A DNA stretch of 64,000 nucleotides from Paracentrotus lividus (Eukaryota > Echinodermata > Echinoidea > Camarodonta > Echinidae), in the NCBI GenBank assembly GCA_940671915.1, contig CALNVZ010001863.1:247984-311983 (forward strand). The letters run 5' to 3'. This document shows, one piece after another, positions 56,121 through 64,000 of this stretch (the first letter of the stretch is position 1; each line of letters opens with the position of its first letter). The position numbers and the translations under genes are program-made. Under the pieces are notes generated by a model. The model ran no database searches. It was not told the DNA's origin and saw nothing but the letters and a program-made list of their open reading frames with translations.

Positions 56121-56579
56121 GCCTATGATGTTTTTCATAGCTGTCTGGTTCCAATATTTATCACACAGCAGTTGCATGTGTTTTTACCAATTTGCATTTC
56201 TTCTACCGTTGGAGACAAATGAATAAATTAATTGTCCATATTATTATTATTAGGGCAATTAAAGAGCAATCTTTTCTTTTGGAGCTTTTTATCATGATAT
56301 TATTCTCAAATAGCATGAAAATAACAGGAAAGCTCACAATAATTTTCTTCATCTTTCCCACACCTTCCCACTACACTAAATTCCCTTTAAACACCCTGCT
56401 TTAATGTCATTATGTTCAAAATGTTCATGAGATATACTCAGAAAAAATAAAAACGAGAAAGTGCTTAAATAAATTCCCCTTTTCTCGGTAGCTTACGTGC
56501 AACAATAAATATTTTCGATTGAGATTCGGGATCGCGTGATTAAATATTTTTAAGGAATTATCATAATTTTCCAATGGAG

Positions 56580-57170
56580 AATTCGTCGTGGTTGGCTACG
56601 TGCCCTTATTTATTTATTTTTTTCTAAGGGAGGTGATTACGAAATTTAAAAAAAAAAGAAGAAGAAATAAAAGGTCAAATGAATAAAAATAGCACTGCCT
56701 TTATGTCATTTTCTACAAAAATTCCATCAGTCCCGTTGGAATGGCCTCTTCACTAATCTTTAAGGTCCAAGTTATAAATATTTTTGGGTGAATTTTTCGC
56801 GCTCGCATTTTTTGAGGAGTGATCATCAGCTTTTTAGGATTTTTTTTTTTTTTAAAGAGAAATAAAAAGAGACAAAATGTACGTAAAATTTACCGCATAA
56901 ACGTCATTAGAAAAAAAATGCTCCAACTTCGCGCTTACAGGGTCCACTCCCGTTCGAAATCCCCTTTCACTGATCCTTAATGCCTCAATTATGTACCTTT
57001 TTGTTTTTAAATTTTTCCACTCGCGCTGCGCGCTCGCATCTTTGGGAAGTGATTAAACAGGTTTTTTAAAGAAAAAAGAGAAGTATAAGACGTAAAATGT
57101 GCTCAAAATTTATTACATTCAGGTGTTTTAAAAAAGCAACAAAACGTCCACTTTCCACATTTCGACCCCC
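56580..57170. repeat. Imperfect ~220-bp tandem repeats
   Basis: About three loose copies contain GCGCTCGCATnTTTGnGnAGT followed by an A-rich AAAGAGAAATAAAAAG stretch and a TCCCGTTnGAAT phrase (56735, 56950). Function unknown; intronic to gene B. Confidence 0.45.
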
Positions 57171-57509
57171 AGGCAAAATCTTTGTTACGGGCCTACTTCT
57201 AGAGCTGTTGGTCTCTGTTGATTTCTGATAATTTATGAAATAAAAGACCCATTCAAATCATTACAAAGGAAGCCAGGGTTGGAACCAAGATATAGCCACT
57301 AAGTCTCCCTTCATGCGTAACAATGAAGTATGTATAGAAAATACAAATACATTTCTATCTATATGTTTTCCCATCTGACTTCATAGCTTATAAAGCTAGG
57401 ACCTAACCAGGGCACCACGACGGCTTCTAGTTTGCCATTAATTCACATGCACCAAACAAAAGAAATCATGAGGTAGACAATTGAATTCAGTCGCGCTTAA
57501 TACCTGGTA

Positions 57510-57585
57510 GTCCGCGTTTGTGGTCTAGTGGTTGAGGCATTATAGTTCTAATGGAATTACCCGGGTTCGATTCACGGCGGAGGCA
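57510..57585 (+). tRNA. Second tRNA-like sequence, degenerate
   Basis: GTGGTCTAGTGGTTGAGG (A-box like) and GGGTTCGATTCAC (B-box like) lie about 35 nt apart, and the outer bases TCCGC/GCGGA can pair. The anticodon stem is poor. Probably a tRNA pseudogene or SINE head, about 110 bp before the next gene B exon. Confidence 0.35.
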
Positions 57586-57692
57586 ATATTTGCAGCATGA
57601 GTTTCAAAATGGATAACAGCTCTGGGGGTCATTGAGTCAAGCTACATCACTATTTTTCTCTCTCATTCAATTTCGTTCGCTATGTATTAAAG

Positions 57693-57859
57693 ATCTCTAA
57701 ACACTTCGGAATGGGCAAATTGCCACCGGGCAAACTATTGGTCATCTATCTATTGGAACTTGGTGCCGATCCTGATATCCGGGATAAATTTGGAAGAACA
57801 GCAATCCAGAATGAACGGGACCCGGCATTTAGAGACGTATTATTTTCTACATGTTTAAG
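57693..57859 (+). CDS. Gene B exon: last ankyrin-like repeat
   Basis: The acceptor TATGTATTAAAG (weak pyrimidine tract) and donor TTTAAG|GTAACT give phase 0 in and phase 2 out. The frame encodes ISKHFGMGKLPPGKLLVIYL, then LELGADPDIRDKFGRTAIQN and an acidic-basic end. LLELGADPDIRDKFGRTA is a typical ankyrin end and turn. The phase fit on both sides supports the call. Confidence 0.8.
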
Positions 57860-58477
57860 GTAACTGTATTGTTAATGTCACAAGTAATATGAATTCATGA
57901 ATGATAATTTTAATGGAATTTTTCTATGTTCAATTTTTCTACTATTTTATTTGTCCTTTAGAGTCGGAAACAGGATTTTGCTAAAGATGACCGCACGACT
58001 TACGGCTTGCGACTGACCGACTTATGATCTGAAATAACTAAGCGCATTGCAAAATATACGCTCTTATTTATTTCAGATCCAAAATCGGTCAGTCGCAAGT
58101 CCTAAGTCGTATGGTGTACGGTGGCCTTAAGGAGTTGGTAGAAATATATATTTAAATATATATCTCCTTCATCCCTGAGATATGTTTTCGGCCTATAGGC
58201 CTACAGACTTTCCCCGTTTGCCCAATAAAGAGGCATGATGATGATTCGCGTTAATGATTGGGGGTTGGCTATATATTTGACCTCCATGGTGGCCATGCAA
58301 AAACGTCTGCTGTGCATTGTATGTTTACTGTAGCAAATTTGCATGAAGTAATGAAATTACTTTTATGGTATAAGTATGATAACATAATCATGATTGAGTA
58401 TGATCACAAAACTGATATGCACATAATACTCCCATTTATTTTGTTTGCTTAAAAATATTAATGTATTCTGTATTCCA

Positions 58478-58585
58478 AGTTGTCCTGTATAATAATAATA
58501 ATCCATCCGTATGTTACTTTAAGATTGGCAGAGTTGTCCTGTATAATAATAATAATCCATCCGTATGTTACTTTAAGATTGGCAG
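58478..58585 (+). repeat. Tandem duplication of 54 bp covering a splice acceptor
   Basis: Two identical 54-bp copies (58478-58531, 58532-58585) each contain TTACTTTAAGATTGGCAGAG, that is, the acceptor and first exon bases. Only the second copy is followed by the rest of the exon. Confidence 0.85.
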
Positions 58586-58612
58586 AGATGAATGCTCAAC
58601 AGACATCGAAAG
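58578..58612 (+). CDS. Gene B exon: 35-nt micro-exon before ZU5
   Basis: The first base completes an Arg codon from the previous exon (AG+A). The exon then encodes LAEMNAQQTSK and leaves one G before GTAAAT. This matches the ZU5 exon, which needs two bases (AC) to make Asp. The three-way phase agreement is the main evidence. The acceptor TTACTTTAAG is weak and is duplicated 54 bp upstream. Confidence 0.6.
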
Positions 58613-59262
58613 GTAAATAATATGAGCGTTTTTATTTTTGTATTTATTGAGGCATTTCAGTGAAAGAAGGTTTTCTGACGTTGTACATAATATACAATGA
58701 TAATAATGATAATACATGTGCTACTATTTATAATGCGCGTTTCCCATAGCGGCCCAAAGCGCGTACAAACGTACAAACGACATTACAATACAGTAATATG
58801 ATAATAATGATATTGATTAATTTTAATGTGTATTGCATTTGATTTCTCGTTGATTATATTTCAGTAATTCACATATTATACAGATTCGGATAATCTTTAA
58901 AGGTTGTAATATAAGTTTCCAGGTCAATTTCCAAGTCTTTACAGTCTATTTAACATTCCCACCAAATTTTGTTGCCCGAATTGCGATCGCAATTCCCAGA
59001 GAGCATCCAAATTCGTTTTGAGCACTCGAAAAAAGAAAGAACAAAACATCTTTTCTGGCATTTAATGTCGTTAATGGGTATGCATAATACAAATAGATTT
59101 AGTTAATAATTTTCGTTCATATCAATGTGAATTTGTATAGGAGGGCTTTGTTCAATATAGATAGGTTTATTTGACCGGGAAAATCTTGAATTTCAGACCA
59201 AGATAACTTCAAAATAGCACCCACTGCCCCTTATATTCTGAAAAACCTTCACCTAACCTAAA

Positions 59263-59268
<6 letters not shown>

Positions 59269-59311
<43 letters not shown>
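59269..59311. repeat. (CA)n microsatellite
   Basis: About 20 CA units, ending some 50 bp before the gene B ZU5 acceptor and adding to its pyrimidine-poor surroundings. Confidence 0.95.
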
Positions 59312-59362
59312 CCTCTCTCAAACACACTCACCCTCACACCTTTACACACGCTCTTAACCTAG

Positions 59363-59596
59363 ACATCACTTCTGCGACGAGGCGTATCGATGATGGCGGT
59401 GGGACGCTCCCTATTCCATCCTATGGATCCACCCTCACTGTCCCACCTGGAGCATTACCAGAGGGCACCACTGAGGAAATCAACATTGAGGTCTTGACAC
59501 ATATTCCGGACAACATCCAGTTACAAGATGGCGAGATTGCTGTCAGTCATGGGAGGGTGGAGACAGTATTGTGCTCGTGGAAATCTCTAACACAAG
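59363..59596 (+). CDS. Gene B exon: ZU5 domain with internal deletion
   Basis: The acceptor CTTAACCTAG and donor CACAAG|GTAAAC (phase 1 exit, as in gene A). The frame reads RRIDDGGGTLPIPSYG, LTVPPGALPEGTTEEINIEV, DGEIAVSHG and then jumps to RVETVLCSWKSLTQ. Against gene A it lacks 28 codons (84 nt), in frame, including the PSGLxF..PVxLxIPHC core. The breakpoints share TGG. A ZU5 without these strands is unlikely to fold normally, so gene B may be a pseudogene, a neofunctional allele, or affected by an assembly error. Downstream UPA and Death exons were not found before 64000. Confidence 0.85.
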
Positions 59597-59718
59597 GTAA
59601 ACACTATAAATAAAATGAAGATTTTCCTTTCTAAGAACTTCAGAATTTTGTTAGAGCCCGCATTCATTTACATGTAGGCCTATATACATGCACATGTATA
59701 TGTAAAGGGATCCCTGAC

Positions 59719-59752
<34 letters not shown>

Positions 59753-59989
59753 GAGGGGGGGGGGGTTGTGTGCCTGTGTTAATGCCACTTACAGAATGGT
59801 TAATGTGATATACGATGTATAATTTCTAGTAATACTAAACGTAGAGATCCGTATTCTAAATCGCTGACTGGAGTTGTGCCATAGTTCTAAAATTCTACGA
59901 ATTTTTGGACGAGAATGCAACGTTGGTTTGAATTCACAGCACATTTCTCTATAAAGAGTCACTGAAGCGTGCAGTCTCAATATACAAAC

Positions 59990-60656
59990 CCAGTCTGCGA
60001 TCGCGTCTTAAGGGGGAGAAGTGGGGGGGGGGGGGGGTTATAGGCAAATTGTTACACTTCTATTTGGCTGTTAATTTAAGAAATGAAAAGAAATAACCCT
60101 CCAAAACCATATATCAGTAGAGAGGTTGCTTATATGTCATGGAATCTTATGGACAAAAAGAAATCCAAAAAAACAAAAAAACCTAATTAGCATAATTAGC
60201 CCTTTTCGCCCAAAACAAGATCCACTGAATACCTTATACACACGATGACTCCATTTTTTGCCCAGATGTTCTCTAAACATGTCTGGGGAATGAATGGATT
60301 GGAATTTTAATTTTTTTTTTTTTATGTATTTTTTTATTTTCTTTTTAATTTTATTGTTTTTACCTAATTATATAGTTATGAAATTAATACCAGAAAACTA
60401 AAACTTCATTTAATAAAAAAAGTTTTAACAGCAACAGACATTCCATTCTTGAGTTATTTTGTTTTGCAAAAGGGGCTAATTTGCATAAATTATGCTAATT
60501 ATGCATTTTTGGTGATTTTGTTTTTTTCGTTGATTTCCTTGGTATATAACTTCTCAACCTATATATGGTTTTGGAGGGATTTTTTTTTTCATTTCTTCAG
60601 AAATGAGCCAAATAGAAATGTAACAATTTGCCTATAACTTTAAGATAGCAGACTGG
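59990..60656. mobile_element. ~667-bp palindromic MITE (CCAGTCTGC ends)
   Basis: CCAGTCTGCGATCG and GATAGCAGACTGG bound arms that pair over at least 90 bases, for example ATAGGCAAATTGTTAC (60041) with GTAACAATTTGCCTAT (60620) and CCAAAACCATATAT with ATATATGGTTTTGG. No coding role for short frames inside. Confidence 0.75.
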
Positions 60657-61180
60657 ATTCGTACAGACTTTGTAATTCCTAAGCCATGGGAATGGGTTGT
60701 TTAGAATTCGATATGGCTTTGAGTTTTATGTTGGGAGTAGCTAATTTTCACTTTTCTCGATACCTTGAAGCTAACATTTGTTCAAACTTTGCGTTGCTTT
60801 ATCAAACATTCCATGATTATTTGATTGATTGCATATTCATCAACAGAACTGACATTTTCATGAGATTTACGAGTCACCGCCATGAAGTTCAAAGTGACAA
60901 AATCAACTGCTGCAAAAAAGTCGATGAAATCTAAGTCCATAATTATTGATTCAGGGAAGAGCACCATTGTGTTTTCTTACTGAACACGGGCGTAGACACG
61001 CATTAATTTCTTTTGTAAGTGGGGGAGGGATAAACTATTCATAATCGGTAGAGCGGGACGCAATTTCTTTTTGGTTAATGGGGGGGGGGGGATGCTGTGC
61101 GCCAGTGAAACTGAAACATGTACGCTCATCTTGACAATGACAATTGAAAGTACCCATGACACTCGGTATTCAGGACAATA
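60657..61180. other. No recognisable feature
   Basis: AT-rich sequence with a poly-G run at 61080-61091; short unsupported frames only. Confidence 0.4.
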
Positions 61181-62250
61181 GTCAGGCAGCTAGCTCATGA
61201 TTGGTTAGCTGAACGAGGTACCTAGTAAAGTATTGGATATATGGGGAAGAATCCCACATTTACTAAACCCAACGTCTGGCAGTGCATCTCTGCTGCATTA
61301 GGTCCCTACAGCCGGGTCCCAAATAAGTGCCCATTTTACAAAAAAAATTCTATTTTGAATAAAATAGCAGAATTCATTTTCTAAACACACTCACTTTGAT
61401 GTCAAAATAAAGAGTATTAACATTGTCTTAACGCTTGTGTCATTTTGAAATCAGACTGAAATCGAAAACAGTGAAGTTTTGATGAAGAAATGTTTTTTTC
61501 TCTCACTTTTTTTACGCAAATATTTGGTTCCCTTTTTCAATAATTTTTAATAAATAGTTGTATAAACTTTGATGTTTGTAACTTTTTCTGAAAACTATTT
61601 ACGTGCATGTGAATGATGCTGTAAAAGAAGGGAGTTATATCTTATTTTTGTCTGCTAAAAGCTATCGCATGTTATCGGCTTTCCTAATACACGTACGGGT
61701 ATGGGATTCTTCTTCGATACAGGGCAAATTGTTGATTTTTGTCTATATTGCGTTCCTGACTTTAGCTAATCATAATTCTTTATCGGAATAAGATATAACT
61801 CCTTCTTTTTACAGCATCATTCACATGCACGTAGGTAGTTTTTAGAAAAGTTACAAAAATCAATGTTTAATCAACTATTTATTAAAATTATTGAAAAAGG
61901 GAACAAAAAATATTTGCGTAAAAAAAGTGAGAAAAAACATTTCTTCATCAAAACTTTCACTGTTTCCGATTTCAGTCTGATTTCAAAATGACACAGCGTT
62001 AAGACAATGTAATACTCTTTTTTTGACTCAAAGTTAGTGTGTTTAGAAAATGAATTCTGCTATTTTTATTCAAAATATAATTTTTTGTAAAATGGGCACT
62101 CATTTTGGACGCCCCCGGCTGTAGGGACCTAATGCGCAGCAGAGTGCGCTGCCAGACGTTGGGTTTTAGTAATGTGGGATTCTTCCCATATATTCCAATA
62201 TTTACTACTGGTACCTCGTTCAGCTACCAATCATGAGCTAGCTGCCTGAC
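61181..62250. mobile_element. TA-flanked palindromic MITE (GTCAGGCAGCT ends), copy 2
   Basis: The ends GTCAGGCAGCTAGCTCATGA and TCATGAGCTAGCTGCCTGAC are near-perfect inverted repeats, flanked by TA on each side (61179-61180, 62251-62252). The interior is homologous to 14409-15628 (AAAATAAAGAGTATTAA, TGCATGTGAATGATGCTGTA). It is 150 bp shorter than copy 1, but its two arms match each other better. Confidence 0.85.
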
Positions 62251-62287
62251 TACAAGGGGTTGCTGATAAAAGTTTATTATTCCTGTG

Positions 62288-62660
62288 TAGGGGAGACCGG
62301 GGACAATTGTAACACGGGGCAATTGTAACAGGGGCTCCATCCCTAGCAGAAACACGCTACAAGTTAAAATTTGTACAGAGCATGCGCATTTCATCGCTCA
62401 CATGCTGTTTGAGTGTTAGCAGATTTAACGGTTCGTGAACTTTCTACAGCTGAAAATCGTTTTTTGAGCCGGAAAGTAATATTTCACATAACCCATTGTT
62501 TTCTTCTTGAAAATATGAAGATGAGCTACGACTGTCATTTTTATATATTTAGAAATTGTGTTCTTAGGCCATATTTTGCTAACGTTTCAACGACTAATAC
62601 CTAAGCTAAGATAAAAAGAAATCTCTCTAAATATGGTCGCCTCTGTCAGGGGCAATTGTT
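62288..62660. mobile_element. Truncated copy of the GGGGAGACCGGGG element
   Basis: AGGGGAGACCGGGGACAATT, CAATTGTAACAGGGGCTCCA and AGCAGAAACACGCTACAA match the right terminus of 29299-31154 in reverse. No matching right end is found, so only about 370 bp remain. Confidence 0.7.
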
Positions 62661-62767
62661 TAAAAAAAATCATAACTTTGTGAAAATTAGGTATATAAGT
62701 AGGTCCGTTTCACACCCTGTTTTCTCTTCCTTTCTCTTTCTCTCTTCTCTCTCTCTTTATTATTTTG

Positions 62768-63008
62768 TTTTTGTCAAGCGGACCCTACTCACCCGGGGGG
62801 GGGGGGGGGGCTCATTCGATCCCCGAACCCCTCCCCCCCCCTAGTTACGGGCCTGGAAAAGGGAATGGATTGTCTTTTCAAATTCACTTTGCACTCACTT
62901 TTATTTGTTTACTACCTTTGCATGTATCCAGGCCCGTAACTAAGGGGGGGGGGGGGTTGAACGAACCCCCCCCCCCGCTGGCGAGCAGGGATCCGCTTGA
63001 CAAAAATA
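62768..63008. mobile_element. ~240-bp palindromic MITE (TTTGTCAAGCGGA ends)
   Basis: TTTTTGTCAAGCGGACCCTA and its inverse AGGGATCCGCTTGACAAAAA are the ends. AGTTACGGGCCTGG and CCAGGCCCGTAACT pair inside. Long G and C runs lie between. Confidence 0.78.
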
Positions 63009-64000
63009 AATAAATAAATAATTGATTAAATGTTTAACTTTTTACATTCTTTTTTTGGGGGGGGGGGGCAATCGACGACCTCAGCCTACCCCTATAGCTA
63101 ATATTTTTTTGAACACCTACCTACCCCCCCCCCCCCCCCGCTTTTTGCGCGGGTAGCGTGACGTGAAATATTTTTGATGTACCTTTTACTCGCCCGGCTT
63201 GATGTAAAAAAAAATTGATGTACCTTTTTGTCCACTTTTGCAGATTTCGAACCCTCCCGTAAAAATCCTAGTTACGTGCCTGTGTATCACATAATATAAC
63301 ATCATGAAATGTCACAATATACACCTTTAAACAACTTTTGGGATGTATTTTGGAAAATGCTAAGTACCCGTATGTTTATATACACAAAAACAATCAAAAT
63401 AATATTTCTTTACTTGTGGATCATTTAATGTTATCAAATTTTACAGCAGAAACCGGTTGATTTGAGGTTTAAAAAGTCAAAGACATTTTATATATAGAAG
63501 ACACCATACCTTTATCCATACGTCCGTGTACGGAGCTTTTAGAGATATTGACAGATTGCCGTTTTCAGCGAAATCAAGATCACGACTTTGAGATGATATA
63601 GCTTTTTGTTAAAATAATAAACGAACCTGCATTCCTCACAAGATGTCGTGCACATATTGGAACAATTTTCTAAATAGTTACGCTTGAATTTTCTTTACGC
63701 AGTTTTGACAAATGCGAAGTATAAATTTTGATTACATTCCATTTTTTGAAAAATATTTTATAAAATGAACTTCTTTGGGCTGAATATTCATTTTTACCCC
63801 TCTAAATTCCATCAAAATTGGTTTCAGCTTGTAGGCAATTTATTTCTCTTTTATATGATCTGAAATTCGGGGCGATGTGATAGTTCCTCCAAATGATATC
63901 CCAAGGGCAACAATTTGGACGCCCCCTTAAATTAAGAGTTGATCGCAACAACTTTCGAAGAGCACACCTCTGAAATATTGCGTCCAAGGATATTTTCTTT
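63009..64000. other. No gene recognised
   Basis: Poly-G and poly-C runs (63057-63068, 63126-63139) and AT-rich sequence. No exon of gene B, RNA gene or clear repeat was found. Confidence 0.4.

Overview
The window is eukaryotic, intron-rich genomic DNA that is AT-rich overall, from a marine invertebrate. The best guess is an echinoderm (sea urchin or relative). This rests on an expanded-type ankyrin–ZU5–UPA–Death gene and on foldback transposons whose inverted arms are short tandem repeats, the style described for sea-urchin TU elements. CR1/L2-like LINE debris and many TA-flanked palindromic MITEs fit the same picture. Amphioxus, a hemichordate or another marine invertebrate cannot be excluded from sequence alone. 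Two N gaps (40629-40836 and 53413-53512) interrupt the assembly.

Protein-coding content is one nearly complete plus-strand gene (gene A) and a partial second one of the same family (gene B). I reconstructed gene A exon by exon from splice sites and codon phase: a single large exon with about 24 ankyrin repeats (11757-14324), ZU5 (20316-20643), UPA (21311-21534, 26938-27066, 32363-32516), a 34-nt linker exon (35481-35514) and a Death-domain exon (50997-51352, or to a stop at 51384). All junction phases agree (0-0, 1-1, 0-0, 0-0, 1-1, 2-2). The order of domains suggests a cytoplasmic sensor or adaptor: an ankyrin array for recognition, a ZU5–UPA module carrying an HFS motif like the self-cleavage site of PIDD1/NLRP1/CARD8, and a Death domain for signalling. 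Downstream, a second copy of the linker exon (52386-52419) and an open exon running into the 100-N gap suggest an exon duplication or read-through. Gene B follows: the end of an ankyrin exon (to 53582), two more ankyrin-type exons (55113-55328, 57693-57859), a 35-nt exon (58578-58612) and a ZU5 exon (59363-59596) with an 84-nt in-frame deletion of its core. Its UPA and Death exons would lie beyond the window.

Nearly everything else is transposon. 1-10.4 kb: a TIR element, a LINE fragment, and three foldback families built on 16-bp arrays, one of them inserted into an arm of a 4.7-kb palindrome. 14.3-20.3 kb (intron 1 of A): a nested stack of palindromic elements, the outermost starting 9 bp after the splice donor. 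21.5-35 kb: a palindromic array of ~195-bp units, a 4.2-kb TIR element with two further elements nested inside, and a second copy of a foldback element. 36.9-47.4 kb: two degenerate LINEs head to head, the plus-strand one split by a 0.64-kb MITE and a 3.6-kb TIR element. 47.4-50.8 kb: tandem repeats, small MITEs and LINE fragments. 54-64 kb: more palindromic MITEs between and after the gene B exons, plus two tRNA-like sequences. No bacterial-type operon, CRISPR array or rRNA gene is present.
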